Below, piece by piece: positions 50,763 through 58,839 of a stretch of 64,000 bases of DNA. Both the position numbers and the translations under genes were made by a program. The DNA comes from Kineococcus xinjiangensis (GTDB lineage: Bacteria; Actinomycetota; Actinomycetes; Actinomycetales; Kineococcaceae), in contig NZ_PTJD01000011.1 in assembly GCF_002934625.1 (NCBI RefSeq), positions 1-64,000 of the forward strand. The letters run 5' to 3'. The stretch's first letter is position 1; every line of letters starts with the position of its first letter. The notes under the pieces are model-generated. The model was not told the DNA's origin. It made no database searches and worked only from the letters and a program-made list of their open reading frames with translations.

Positions 50763-50828
50763 CCCCGGAAAGGACCCTTTCCGGGGTCCAGCCCACCCCG
50801 GCGACCCCGGAAAGGGTCCTTTCCGGAG
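50763..50828. repeat. Two copies of the 3'-end palindrome
   Basis: Copies lie at 50763-50786 (centre AC, perfect arms) and 50805-50828 (centre GT, one change in the last arm). They are opposite in orientation, between two convergent genes. Confidence 0.9.
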
Positions 50829-50850
50829 ACGGGACAGGCCGGGCCGGGCG

Positions 50851-51267
50851 TCAGGCGTCCGGGGCGGGCGCCTCGTGCAGGTACGCCAGGTTCGGGTGGG
50901 CGCTGGCGCGGTCCGGCGGCGGCAGGTACGGCGCCGAGGTGGTGTCGACCGCCCGGCGCAGCTCCTCCCGGGTGCACTCCACAGGTCCGGCCGCCCACAC
51001 GTGCTTCAGCCAGAACGGCGTGAGGGCGAACAGCGGCATCCCCAGCAGCAGGGCCGCGCCGAGGCCGGACCAGGCCGAGGCCCACGCGAGGAACACCACG
51101 TGCGGCAGCACGCTGAGGACGAGCTTGCCGCGCCAGCCGAACGTCGTGACGGTGGGCCGGGTGCGGCTGGTGCGGCGCACGGCGGACCACTCCACGGAGT
51201 CGCTGACGTAGTGCCGGCTCCGGCTCGGCTCGACGTACGGGCGCTCCGCGGCCCCGGCGCTGTCCAC
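50851..51267 (-). CDS. Small two-helix membrane protein
   Basis: The roughly 138-residue protein of unknown function has a charged N-terminal half (YVEPSRSRHYVSDSVEWSAVRRTSRTRPTVTTFGWRGKL). Two membrane helices follow (VLSVLPHVVFLAWASAW, GLGAALLLGMPLFALTPFWLKHVW), then a C-terminal tail with Cys (ECTREELRRAVDT). The start is uncertain: GTG 51267 gives VDSAGAAERP, but no clear ribosome-binding site is present and earlier in-frame GTGs exist. It lies downstream of a nitrilase-family gene on the same strand. I do not recognise the family. Confidence 0.6.
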   Translation of the reverse strand: MDSAGAAERPYVEPSRSRHYVSDSVEWSAVRRTSRTRPTVTTFGWRGKLVLSVLPHVVFLAWASAWSGLGAALLLGMPLFALTPFWLKHVWAAGPVECTREELRRAVDTTSAPYLPPPDRASAHPNLAYLHEAPAPDA

Positions 51268-51332
51268 GGGAGGGGCTTCGACCGCCGGCGCGTGCGGGTG
51301 GACCCCGACCCACCCGCACGGCGCAACGGGGC

Positions 51333-52115
51333 TCAACCGCCCGGGTGCAGCTCCGCCGGGTGCAGCTCCGCCACGACCACGCCCTCGTCCCGGCCCGCCC
51401 GCACCACCGGGCGCCCCCGCGGGTCCCACACACCGCTGCCCCCGCACCCCGTCCACTCCCCCGCCGGCCCGGCGTGGTTCGACAGCAGCGCGTAGACGCC
51501 GTTGTCGCGGGCGCGGGCGGGGAACCGGTCGCGGACCTCCCGCTCGCCGCCGCCGACGCCGAACAGCCCGCCGACGAGGTAGGCGTGCGCACCCCGCACC
51601 GCGGCGGCGCGGGCGTGTGCGGCGACGCCGGAGTCGGCGCAGATGCCGAGGCCGAGGCGCCAGCCGTCCAGCTCGAAGGTCCCCGGGGCGGTCCCGGGGG
51701 TGAACACCGCCTCCTCGCCGGGGTGCAGGTGCTGCTTGTCGTAGCGGGTGAGGAGCTCCCCGCCCGCCGAGACGACCAGCGCGGACAGGAGCACGGTGGC
51801 CCCCTCCCGCACGGCGGCGCCCACGACGGCGGTGGTGGCGGTGGCGGCGCAGGCCCGCACGAGCGGTTCCAGCCGGGGGTCGGCCAGCGGCGCGGCCGCG
51901 TCCAGGGCGAGGTGCTGCGGGTCGGCGGCGACGAGGGCGGGCTCGTACCCGGGCAGGAACAGCTCGGGCAGGACCACCAGGCGCGCGCCTGCGGCGGCGG
52001 CCTCCCGCACGAGCCGGGCCGCAGCGGCGGCGTTGGCGGCGAGGTCCCCGGGCACCGAGCAGCCCTGCGCGGCGGCGACCCGCAGCGTCGGGACCGGACG
52101 GGCGCTCTGCTGCAC
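51333..52115 (-). CDS. Nitrilase-superfamily hydrolase (second)
   Basis: The 260-residue C-N hydrolase has catalytic triad residues Glu in LVVLPELFLPGY, Lys in TRYDKQHLHPGEE and Cys in LGICADSGV (after the family's usual G-x-x-x-C). Length is normal. KQHLHPGEE and the absence of other domains do not fix substrate; candidates are amidase-type enzymes such as N-carbamoylputrescine amidase or aliphatic amidases. GTG 52115 follows GGGAGGG. It is upstream of the small membrane protein and just downstream of the pxpC gene (44-base gap), so a role in nitrogen scavenging with those genes is possible. Confidence 0.85.
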   Translation of the reverse strand: MQQSARPVPTLRVAAAQGCSVPGDLAANAAAAARLVREAAAAGARLVVLPELFLPGYEPALVAADPQHLALDAAAPLADPRLEPLVRACAATATTAVVGAAVREGATVLLSALVVSAGGELLTRYDKQHLHPGEEAVFTPGTAPGTFELDGWRLGLGICADSGVAAHARAAAVRGAHAYLVGGLFGVGGGEREVRDRFPARARDNGVYALLSNHAGPAGEWTGCGGSGVWDPRGRPVVRAGRDEGVVVAELHPAELHPGG

Positions 52116-52159
52116 GAGGCACCCTCCCACGGCCGCGGCCCGCCCGGCAGCGGGTGGGG

Positions 52160-53020
52160 TCAGCGCTTCCGCGCGAACCGCAGGACCTGCCCGGGGCGGG
52201 CCTGCGCCGCGCGGTCGACGTCGGCGTCGAGCACGACCGCGATCACGGGGTAGCCGCCGGTCAGCGGGTGGTCGGCGAGGAACAGCGCCGGGGATCCGTC
52301 GGCCGCCACCTGCAGCGCTCCCCGCACGACGCCCTCGCTGGGCAGCTCCTCGGTGCGGCTGCGGCGCAGGACGGGACCGGCCAGCCGCATCCCCACGCGG
52401 TCGCTGCGCGCGGTCACCGTCCACGCCGCGGTCAGCAGCTCCCGCAGCGCCGCGGGGACGAACCAGTCGTCGCGGGGGCCGGGCAGCACCCGCAGGCGCA
52501 CCTCGCCCGCGGCGGGGGCGACGGCGACCGCGTCCACCTGCGGCCAGTGCGCGGGGGCCGTGCCCACCGGGAGCACCTGCCCGGCGGCGATCGGGGGCGG
52601 CCCCAGCCCGGAGAGGACGTCGGTGGAGCGGCTGCCGAGCACGGGCCGCACGTCCACGCCGCCGCGCACGCCGACGTAGCTGCGCAGCCCGGCCTCGGGG
52701 AGGCCGACCTCCAGCTCCTCGCCGTCGCGCAGGTGCAGCACCTCCCCCGCCCAGGCGTCGCGCCCGGCGCAGCGCAGCGGGCCCGCCGCGCCGGTGACGG
52801 CCACGGCCACCGCCCCCCGGGCCCGCAGGCGCAGCCCGCCGAGGGTCGCCTCCAGCGCCGCGGCGCGCGGGTCGTTGCCGAGGAGCCGGTTGACCAGCAG
52901 CAGCGCACCCCGGTCGGCGGCGCCCGAGGGACCCACCCCCATGTCGGCCAGCCCGGGCCGGCCGGTGTCCTGGACGCTGGTGAACGGGCCGGCCGCCAGC
53001 ACCTCCAGCGCCCTCGTCAC
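52160..53020 (-). CDS. pxpC: 5-oxoprolinase subunit C (biotin-dependent carboxylase-like KipA)
   Basis: The 286-residue protein of the KipA/AHS2 family has GPFTSVQDTGRPGLADMGVGPSGAADRGALLLVNRLLGND, LEATLGGLRLRA, GLRSYVGVRGGVDVRPVLGSRSTD (glycine-rich AHS2 signature), LRVLPGPRDDWFVP, SDRVGMRLAGPVL, ELPSEGVVRGALQVAADGSPALFLADHPLTGGYPVIAVV. With PxpA and PxpB it forms the ATP-dependent 5-oxoprolinase that turns pyroglutamate into glutamate. Its GTG overlaps the pxpB stop (GTGA, 53017-53020). PxpA is not adjacent here. Confidence 0.93.
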   Translation of the reverse strand: MTRALEVLAAGPFTSVQDTGRPGLADMGVGPSGAADRGALLLVNRLLGNDPRAAALEATLGGLRLRARGAVAVAVTGAAGPLRCAGRDAWAGEVLHLRDGEELEVGLPEAGLRSYVGVRGGVDVRPVLGSRSTDVLSGLGPPPIAAGQVLPVGTAPAHWPQVDAVAVAPAAGEVRLRVLPGPRDDWFVPAALRELLTAAWTVTARSDRVGMRLAGPVLRRSRTEELPSEGVVRGALQVAADGSPALFLADHPLTGGYPVIAVVLDADVDRAAQARPGQVLRFARKR

Positions 53021-53676
53021 GGGGCCGCCGTCCCGGCGTCGGTGAAGCGCACCCGCGTCCCCGGCCGCAGCAGGGCGGGCGGGTCGCGGTCGGGGTCGAA
53101 GAGGACGGCGTCGCAGGTGCCGATGAGCTGCCAGCCGCCGGGGGAGGTCCGGGGGTAGACGCCGCTGAACTCCCCGGCCAGCGCGACGGAGCCCGCCGGG
53201 ACGCGGGTGCGCGGGGAGGACCGGCGGGGCACGTGGAGGCGGGGGTCGCCCCCGGTGAGGTAGCCGAAGCCGGGCGCGAAGCCCGTGAAGGCGGTGGTCC
53301 AGGTGGAGGCGGTGTGGGCGGCCACCACCCCCGCGGCGCCGAGGCCGGTCAGCTCCCCGACCTCCGCGAGGTCCTCGCCGTCGTAGACCACGCGCAGCTC
53401 CACCGCCGGGGCGGGGGCGGGAGCGGCGGCGGCGCCGGTGGGAGCGGCCCGCCCCGCCAGCAGGCCGGCGAGCGCGGCGAGGTCGGCGCCGGGTGCCGTG
53501 CGCACGAGCACGGTCCGGGCGGCGGGGACGACGTCGACGACGCCCGGGGGTGGCGCGGCGGCCAGGTCGGCGTGCAGGGCGAGGGCGGCGGGCAGGGAGC
53601 CGAGCTCCACGAGCAGGGCGGCGTCCCCGCAGGGCAGCACCCGCGGCGCGTCCGGAGGGCACCGGGGGGACGTCAC
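53017..53676 (-). CDS. pxpB: 5-oxoprolinase subunit B (KipI/AHS1)
   Basis: The 219-residue AHS1-family protein has RVLPCGDAALLVELG, DVVPAARTVLVRT, VVYDGEDLAEVGELTGLG, VVAAHTASTWTTAFTGFAPGFGYLTGGDPRLHVPRRSSPRTRVPAGSVALAGEFSGVYPRTSPGGWQLIGTCDAVLFDPDRDPPALLRPGTRVRF. The GFAPGFGYL, RTRVPAGSVA and YPRTSPGGWQLIG stretches are the family hallmarks. It should partner PxpC in pyroglutamate cleavage. I chose GTG 53676, the last good in-frame start; the earlier reading is shadow of the 53777 gene. An Ala/Pro run in the middle (GAAAAPAPAPA) is a lineage insertion. Confidence 0.93.
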   Translation of the reverse strand: MTSPRCPPDAPRVLPCGDAALLVELGSLPAALALHADLAAAPPPGVVDVVPAARTVLVRTAPGADLAALAGLLAGRAAPTGAAAAPAPAPAVELRVVYDGEDLAEVGELTGLGAAGVVAAHTASTWTTAFTGFAPGFGYLTGGDPRLHVPRRSSPRTRVPAGSVALAGEFSGVYPRTSPGGWQLIGTCDAVLFDPDRDPPALLRPGTRVRFTDAGTAAP

Positions 53677-53710
53677 CCGCCGAGCCTGCCATCGCGCCCC
53701 CCGAATGCGA

Positions 53711-53757
53711 AGGACCCCCTGCGCCGTCCCCGGGACGGGGGCGGCGCAGGGGGTCCT
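53711..53757. terminator. Hairpin terminator before pxpB
   Basis: A 15-bp stem (AGGACCCCCTGCGCC and its complement) with an inner GTCCCC/GGGGG pairing lies 20 bases beyond the stop of the gene at 53777. It lies before pxpB on the minus strand and so separates the two transcripts. Confidence 0.82.
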
Positions 53758-53776
53758 CGGCGTGGAGGGGCCGGGC

Positions 53777-54727
53777 TCAGCCCAGCTGGGGCGGGGCGGG
53801 CGGCACGGGCGGGAAGGCCGCCTCCCAGGGGCGCATGAGGCGCTCCCGCGACTCCCCGCCGAGCAGGTCCGCGACCACCTCCGCGTGCAGGGCGCCGCTG
53901 ACGACGTTCCAGACCCCGCTGGCCCCGTCGCCGGCGTCGAGCCCACCGGCGCGGAAGGCCCGCACGGCGAGCATCTGCGCCTCGGCGGCGGTGCGGACCC
54001 GGTCCGAGAGGTGCACCGCCCAGGAGGCGTCGTGGACCGCGGAGGCCCACTCGCCACCGCTGGCGCGCACCGCCTGCGCGGCCGCCCGCAGGCAGGCGCG
54101 GTCCTCCGCGTCCATCGCCGCGAGGCGCTCCAGCAGCTCCACGGCACCCGCCTGGGCGTGGCCGAGGGCGGAGGGCCGGCGCGAGAGGGGCGGGAGGTCC
54201 TTGACTGCGGTGAGGTACGGCGCGACGAGGGTGCGCCGCAGGTCCGCGGGCAGCCACTGGCCGAGGTAGGCCGAGACCGCGGCGTCGGCCAGCACCTCGC
54301 CGGCGTGGGAGGCCACCTCGGTGCGCAGCCCCACGCCACCGTCGTGCTGGGTCCAGGTCCAGTCGAGGATGTCGTGGTGGACGAGGCGCACCAGCGCGTC
54401 GGCGTCGGCGACGGTGCTCGCCTGCAGCACCCGCACGACGCCGGACTCCACCCGCGGGCCCGTCACCGCGTCGTCGAAGTCCCCCTCGACGAGGCCGTTG
54501 GCGACCTGGGAGAGGACCTCGTCCATGCGCGGCACCGTCTCGGTGATCTCCCGGACCCGGTCCCAGGCGCGCTCGCGGGCGGGCCCGTCGTGCCGGGCGG
54601 CGAGGACCTCGAGGTCCCGCGGGGAGCAGGCGAGCGCGTGGAGCAGGACCCCGGCCACGGCGTCCCCGCAGGGCAGCCGGACCAGGTCGAAGCCCAGGAC
54701 GGGGGAACTCACCAACGAGTAGTGCAT
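53777..54727 (-). CDS. Unrecognised 316-residue protein
   Basis: The conceptual product is a soluble, mainly helical protein with no signal peptide or membrane segment. Distinct stretches are LGFDLVRLPCGDAVAGVLLHAL, RAWDRVREITETVPRMDEVLSQVANGL, VHHDILDWTWTQHDGGVGLRT, YLGQWLPADLRRTLVAPYLTAVKDLPPL and WAVHLSDRVRTAAEAQMLAVRAF. Codon use is like its neighbours, and GGAGGCACTGTC precedes ATG 54727, so it is very likely a real gene. The DGGV and WTWTQH stretches do not match any catalytic motif I know. It is flanked by a terminator and by a divergent PAS-GGDEF-EAL gene. Confidence 0.72.
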   Translation of the reverse strand: MHYSLVSSPVLGFDLVRLPCGDAVAGVLLHALACSPRDLEVLAARHDGPARERAWDRVREITETVPRMDEVLSQVANGLVEGDFDDAVTGPRVESGVVRVLQASTVADADALVRLVHHDILDWTWTQHDGGVGLRTEVASHAGEVLADAAVSAYLGQWLPADLRRTLVAPYLTAVKDLPPLSRRPSALGHAQAGAVELLERLAAMDAEDRACLRAAAQAVRASGGEWASAVHDASWAVHLSDRVRTAAEAQMLAVRAFRAGGLDAGDGASGVWNVVSGALHAEVVADLLGGESRERLMRPWEAAFPPVPPAPPQLG

Positions 54728-55021
54728 GACAGTGCCTCCAGGATCGGCCGTGGCTCCACGATGGCACTGCGTGAGTGTGATGCCTACGCGCGGTCACGCG
54801 AACGGGCGCAGGACGTCCGGCGGACGGACCTGCCGCCCGCCCTCCCGGGAGGCGGGGGATCGCGCGGGCGACAGCCCTCACCTGCAGTGACACACTCTGA
54901 GCACACGGCGTGGGTGTGGTCACCGTCTCCCCCCGGGAGCCCGGCGACCCCGTGTCAGCAGCGCGCACCCGTAGCGGTCCGTCCGTCCAGGGGACCGCCA
55001 CTCGGGCTGGGGGGGGCGTCG
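54728..55021. promoter_or_regulatory. 294-base divergent intergenic region
   Basis: This is the upstream region of both the unknown gene (minus) and the PAS-GGDEF-EAL gene (plus). It contains the minus-strand ribosome-binding site near 54733-54738, an inverted repeat CCTCCCGGGAGG about 54841-54852 and no convincing -35/-10 pair. A GCCGAT lies on the minus strand, but its spacing to an upstream CTCA is 23 bases, too far for the motility promoter. Confidence 0.4.
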
Positions 55022-56701
55022 GTGCACGAGGACTGCGGCAGGGACGACGGCGACGCAGCCTCCACGCACGCGATCCTCACGGGTGCCCTCGACGGCGTCG
55101 CGGCGTGCAGCGCCGACGGGCGCATCACGGAGTTCAACCCCGTCGCGCAGAGCATGTACGGCTGGGGGCGGGAGGAGGCCCTCGGCCGCGACCTGGTCGA
55201 GCTGCTGATGCCCGCCGCCGACCGCGACGCCAAGCGGCGGGCCATCGGCGCCCACCTCGCGGGCGAGGACAGCGGGCTGGTCGGCCACCGCGTCGACGTG
55301 CTGGGCCTGCGCCGCAGCGGGGAGCTGTTCCCCCTGGAGCTGTCGGTGATCGACCTGGGCCGGGACCCCGGCCGCTTCGTGATCTTCATGCGGGACGTCT
55401 CGGAGCGCCACCGCGCGGAGCAGCGCCTGCGGGAGCTCGCGGAGCTGGACGGGCTCACCGGGCTGGCCAACCGGGCGACGTTCACCGGGGCGCTGGCCGT
55501 GGCCTGCTCCGCGGAGGAGCGCGGCAGCGTGATGCTGCTGGACCTGGACTCCTTCAAGCTCGTCAACGACACCCTCGGGCACCGCGCCGGCGACGAGTGC
55601 CTGCACCACGTCGCGGACGTGCTGCGGTCGCGGACCCGGCAGGGCGACCTGGTGGCGCGCGTGGGTGGCGACGAGTTCGCGGTCCTGCTGCCCACCATCC
55701 CCCCGGCGGCCGCCCGCAGGATCGGGCAGGACCTGCTGAGGCTGCTGCGGGAGCGCCCCCTCGTCCTCGGCTCCCGGCCGGTGCGGGTCTCGGCGAGCAT
55801 CGGCATCGCGGCGCTCTCGCCCGGCGAGCCCCCCGAGGAGGTCCTGCACCGCGCCGACGCCGCCATGTACCAGGCGAAGCAGGCGGGGCGGGACCGGGTG
55901 GCGGTCTTCAGCGACGTGGCCGGTGCCGCGCGGATCACCTCCGCCCACGCCGGGCAGGCGCAACGGCTGCGCAACGTCCTGGCCGACGACGGCCTCGTCC
56001 TGTGGGCGCAGCCCATCGTCGAGGCCCGCACGGGGGCGGTGCGCTGCGTGGAGCTGCTGGCCCGCCTGGCCGACGGCGGGGGCGGGGTGCTGATGCCGGC
56101 CGCCTTCCTGCCCGCCGCGGAGCGCTTCGACCTGGTGCAGCGCCTCGACGCGCAGGTCGTGACCGCGGCGGCCGCCCTGCTGCGCCGCGCCGACGCCGCG
56201 GGGGTCGCCGCTCCCCTGCTGCACGTGAACCTCTCCGGCCGCTCCCTGTCCGACGACGGGGTGCTGGAGACCATCGAGGAGCAGCTCGGGAACGTGGACG
56301 CAGCGCACTTCGTCTTCGAGGTGACGGAGACGGCGGCGGTGACGCAGCTGGACACGGCGGTCCGCTTCGCCCGCCGGCTGGCCGCGATGGGCTGCGGGCT
56401 GGCGCTGGACGACTTCGGCGCCGGCTACGCCTCCTTCACCTACCTCAAGCACCTGCCCGTGCAGCTGGTGAAGATCGACGGGGAGTTCGTGCGGGGGATC
56501 CTCACCGACCGCCTCGACCGGGCGGTGGTGCGGGCGGCGGTCTCCGTGGCGATGGACATGGGCTACCTGACCGTGGCGGAGTACGTGGAGAACGCGGAAC
56601 TGCTGGCGGAGGTGCGCGGCTTCGAGGTCGACCTCGTGCAGGGCTTCCACCTCGGCCGCCCGCAGCGCGCGGAGGTGGTGCTGGGGTTGGAGCCGGCGTA
56701 G
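55022..56701 (+). CDS. PAS-GGDEF-EAL c-di-GMP protein
   Basis: The 559-residue soluble protein has a PAS domain (about 15-130: LDGVAACSADGRITEFNPVAQSMYGWGREEALG, SGELFPLELSVIDLG), then a GGDEF domain (LLDLDSFKLVNDTLGHRAGD, VARVGGDEFAVLL), then EAL. The GGDEF loop is intact and preceded by the I-site RQGD. The EAL domain is of the ELL type (VELLARL) with LHVNLSG, FEVTETAAV, LDDFGAGYASF, VKIDGEF and a final AEYVENAEL instead of EGVE, as seen in a subgroup of EAL proteins. Phosphodiesterase activity is plausible but less certain than for the proteins at 25490 and 34300. GTG 55022 has GGGGGGGCG before it. Confidence 0.88.
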   Translation: MHEDCGRDDGDAASTHAILTGALDGVAACSADGRITEFNPVAQSMYGWGREEALGRDLVELLMPAADRDAKRRAIGAHLAGEDSGLVGHRVDVLGLRRSGELFPLELSVIDLGRDPGRFVIFMRDVSERHRAEQRLRELAELDGLTGLANRATFTGALAVACSAEERGSVMLLDLDSFKLVNDTLGHRAGDECLHHVADVLRSRTRQGDLVARVGGDEFAVLLPTIPPAAARRIGQDLLRLLRERPLVLGSRPVRVSASIGIAALSPGEPPEEVLHRADAAMYQAKQAGRDRVAVFSDVAGAARITSAHAGQAQRLRNVLADDGLVLWAQPIVEARTGAVRCVELLARLADGGGGVLMPAAFLPAAERFDLVQRLDAQVVTAAAALLRRADAAGVAAPLLHVNLSGRSLSDDGVLETIEEQLGNVDAAHFVFEVTETAAVTQLDTAVRFARRLAAMGCGLALDDFGAGYASFTYLKHLPVQLVKIDGEFVRGILTDRLDRAVVRAAVSVAMDMGYLTVAEYVENAELLAEVRGFEVDLVQGFHLGRPQRAEVVLGLEPA

Positions 56702-56779
56702 GCGGCCGGGCCCCGCGGGCCCGCGGTGGTGGGTGGCCCTCCCCGTGCCCCGGAGGTGCACACCCCCCACGATGGGGCG

Positions 56780-57649
56780 ATGCGCCGTGAGGACTCTCCC
56801 CGTGGAAGGCCGACGTCCACGCCCGACGGGCCGTCGCGGCACCCGTTCGACGAGTCGCTGGACGACGGGCGCGGACACGACTTCATCGGGCCGTGGGACC
56901 TGACCCACTGGCCGACCGCCGCCGGTCGCCGGCTCGCCGACCTGGCGGTCCGCGCCGGGCGCAGGTTCGCGCCCCACCAGGTGCTGGCGATCACGGTGGT
57001 CCTCGGCCTCCTGCTGACCGCGGCCCTGACGGCGCTGGCCAGCGAGGTCTACGAGGCCGTGGTGGAGGCCGAGGGCGTCGCCCTGCTGGACCGGCCGGTG
57101 CTGAACCTGGCGATCGCCCTGCGCTCCCCGGAGCTGAACTCCGCCGTCACCGCGTTCACCGACGTGGGCGGCACGGTCGGCATGCCGATCCTGGCCGCCA
57201 CCGCTGCCGTCGGCCTGTCACTGCTGTGGCGGCGCTGGAGCCCGCTGGTCCTGGTGGTCGTCACGATGCTCGGCTCCCTCCTGCTGACGGTCGTCGGCAA
57301 GGCCGCGGTCGGCCGGATCCGCCCACCGCTGTCCCTGGCCGTGCCGCCGCTGGAGCAGAGCGCGTCCTTCCCCAGCGGGCACACCCTGAACGCCGTCGCC
57401 TTCGCCGGCATCGTCACCTACCTGGTGCTGCGCAGGGCGCGCCGGGAGTGGGGCCGGGTCCTCGTCGTCCTCCTCGCGGCTGCCTTCGCCGTCGCGATGG
57501 GGCTCAGCCGCGTCTACCTGGGCCACCACTGGCTCACCGACGTGCTGGTCGCGTGGGCCCTGGGCCTGGGCTGGCTCAGCGTCGTCATCACCGCCCACCG
57601 GCTCTTCCTCACCGTGCACCGGAGGCGCCGGGCCGCGGCGGGGGGATGA
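56780..57649 (+). CDS. PAP2-family membrane phosphatase
   Basis: The 289-residue protein has a soluble N-terminus of about 50 residues and about six membrane helices. It shows the three-part PAP2 catalytic signature: K-x6-R-P (KAAVGRIRPP), P-S-G-H (FPSGHTLNAVAF) and S-R-x5-H-x3-D (SRVYLGHHWLTDV). Family members dephosphorylate lipid phosphates such as undecaprenyl diphosphate or phosphatidic acid on the outer face of the membrane. ATG 56780 chosen; a GTG 54 bases earlier would add Pro-rich residues only. Location next to the c-di-GMP protein gene (same strand, 78-base gap) gives no clear partner. Confidence 0.9.
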   Translation: MRREDSPRGRPTSTPDGPSRHPFDESLDDGRGHDFIGPWDLTHWPTAAGRRLADLAVRAGRRFAPHQVLAITVVLGLLLTAALTALASEVYEAVVEAEGVALLDRPVLNLAIALRSPELNSAVTAFTDVGGTVGMPILAATAAVGLSLLWRRWSPLVLVVVTMLGSLLLTVVGKAAVGRIRPPLSLAVPPLEQSASFPSGHTLNAVAFAGIVTYLVLRRARREWGRVLVVLLAAAFAVAMGLSRVYLGHHWLTDVLVAWALGLGWLSVVITAHRLFLTVHRRRRAAAGG

Positions 57650-57803
57650 GCGGTGGTGCGGTGCGCCGCGGCGGCCCGGTCGGCGGGGTGCTGTGCCCGG
57701 TCCTGGCCGGCGCGGGGTGCGGCGGGCCCGCACCGCAACGGGGTGGCCCGCCCTCGGGGGCGAGGGCACGGGGGACGTCGACGCCCGCGCGTGCCCGGCG
57801 GCG

Positions 57804-58070
57804 TCAGGCCTTCCCGGGGGCGGTCTCGTGGGGGACGAGGAAGGTGGCGCCGTCCGCGGCGGTGACCCGGTCCCACTCCCCGAAGCCGGAAGCCGCTTCC
57901 TCCGGTGTGCGCGGGCCGCGTTCGGGGAGGCGGGGGCTGACCCCCTGGGCGGGGCCGCCGAGGGCGAAGGAACCCTGCAGGAGGACGTCGACCCAGCGGT
58001 GCCGGGATCGCGCCGGGCGGTAGTGGTAGGGGATCTCGCGGTCTTCCGGGTGCTGCACGTCGTCAGCCAT
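57804..58070 (-). CDS. Small hypothetical protein (88 residues)
   Basis: The product is small, hydrophilic and slightly basic (MADDVQHPEDREIPYHYRPARSRHRW, then VDVLLQGSFALGGPAQ, ending FGEWDRVTAADGATFLVPHETAPGKA). GGAGGGGGAGAC sits directly before ATG 58070, a strong ribosome-binding site, so it is likely expressed. No signal peptide or membrane helix is seen. The family is not recognised, and no function is offered. Confidence 0.65.
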   Translation of the reverse strand: MADDVQHPEDREIPYHYRPARSRHRWVDVLLQGSFALGGPAQGVSPRLPERGPRTPEEAASGFGEWDRVTAADGATFLVPHETAPGKA

Positions 58071-58296
58071 GTCTCCCCCTCCGGGAGGGTGCCGCCGCCT
58101 GTGCGCCGAGCGTGGCGCGCCGGCTCCCGGCACACTTCGAGGCTAACCCGGAAACGGGCCGTCGGCGCGGGCGGCAGGTGGGTCCGCGCCGGGCAGGCGC
58201 CGGGGCCCGAGTTCGCCCGCGCACGACGACGCGGTTCCGCCACCGCACCTGCGCGAACCGGGGTGCCGCGCGCCCCTCCGGGTGCGAGGGTGTGGC

Positions 58297-58716
58297 ATGG
58301 CCATCCCCGTCACCGGTTTCGCCCACGTCCGCCTCACCGTCACGGATCTGCGCCGTTCCCGGGAGTTCTACGACGCGCTGTTCGGCTGGGACGTTGCCTT
58401 CGAGGTGCCGCCCGGCGCCGACGAGAGCACCCGCGAGGCGCTCGCCTTCCTCTTCGGCGGCATCATCTACGCCGTCCCCGGCGGCCTGCTCGGCCTGCGC
58501 CCGGTCGCGGAGGGCGGCGACTCCTTCTCGCCGGACCGCGTCGGGCTCGACCACCTCTCGTTCTCGGTGGCCTCCCGGGAGGTCCTCGACGACGCCGTCG
58601 CCGCGCTGGAGTCCCTCGGCGTCGCGCACGCCGGCGTCAAGGAACTCGGTGGGAACCTGATCCTGGAGTTCCGCGACCCGGACGGCATCGCGCTGGAGCT
58701 CTTCGCCCCGGCCTGA
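58297..58716 (+). CDS. VOC-superfamily (glyoxalase/bleomycin-resistance-like) protein
   Basis: The 139-residue VOC domain has two paired halves: VTGFAHVRLTVTDLRRSREFYDALFGWDV and GLDHLSFSVASREVLDDAVAALESLGV ... LILEFRDPDGIALELFAP. Both halves have the conserved D-L/F-Y-x-x-L-F-G-W and F-R-D-P-D-G-I-x-L-E pattern. Possible metal ligands are His15-like in FAHVRL, His in LDHLSF and Glu in ALELFAP. Typical members are isomerases, dioxygenases or resistance proteins; the substrate is unknown. ATG 58297 is the chosen start. It is followed by a very long hairpin. Confidence 0.85.
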   Translation: MAIPVTGFAHVRLTVTDLRRSREFYDALFGWDVAFEVPPGADESTREALAFLFGGIIYAVPGGLLGLRPVAEGGDSFSPDRVGLDHLSFSVASREVLDDAVAALESLGVAHAGVKELGGNLILEFRDPDGIALELFAPA

Positions 58717-58755
58717 ACCGGTCGGCCCGAACCGCTGGTCACCCGAACCGCTGGA

Positions 58756-58820
58756 CGCAGTCCGCCCGCTCGCCCGCGCTCACCTGAATCCAGGTGAGCG
58801 CGGGGAGCGGGCGGACTGCG
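58756..58820. terminator. Very strong bidirectional terminator
   Basis: A stem of about 30 bp has one bulged base (CGCAGTCCGCCCGCT and CCCGCGCTCACCTG with complements) and an AATC loop. It lies between the convergent VOC and cheW genes. Confidence 0.9.
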
Positions 58821-58839
58821 TCGCAGGGAGGGTGCTCGG

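Noticed and set aside
51333-52115. Nitrilase-family gene considered as a replacement PxpA
   Set aside because: It has the Glu-Lys-Cys triad of C-N hydrolases and none of the LamB/YcsF sequence features. Functional replacement would be speculation.
54728-54790. GCCGAT before the unknown gene as a fourth motility promoter
   Set aside because: The upstream CTCA is 23 bases away, and GCCGAT sits nearly on the ribosome-binding site.
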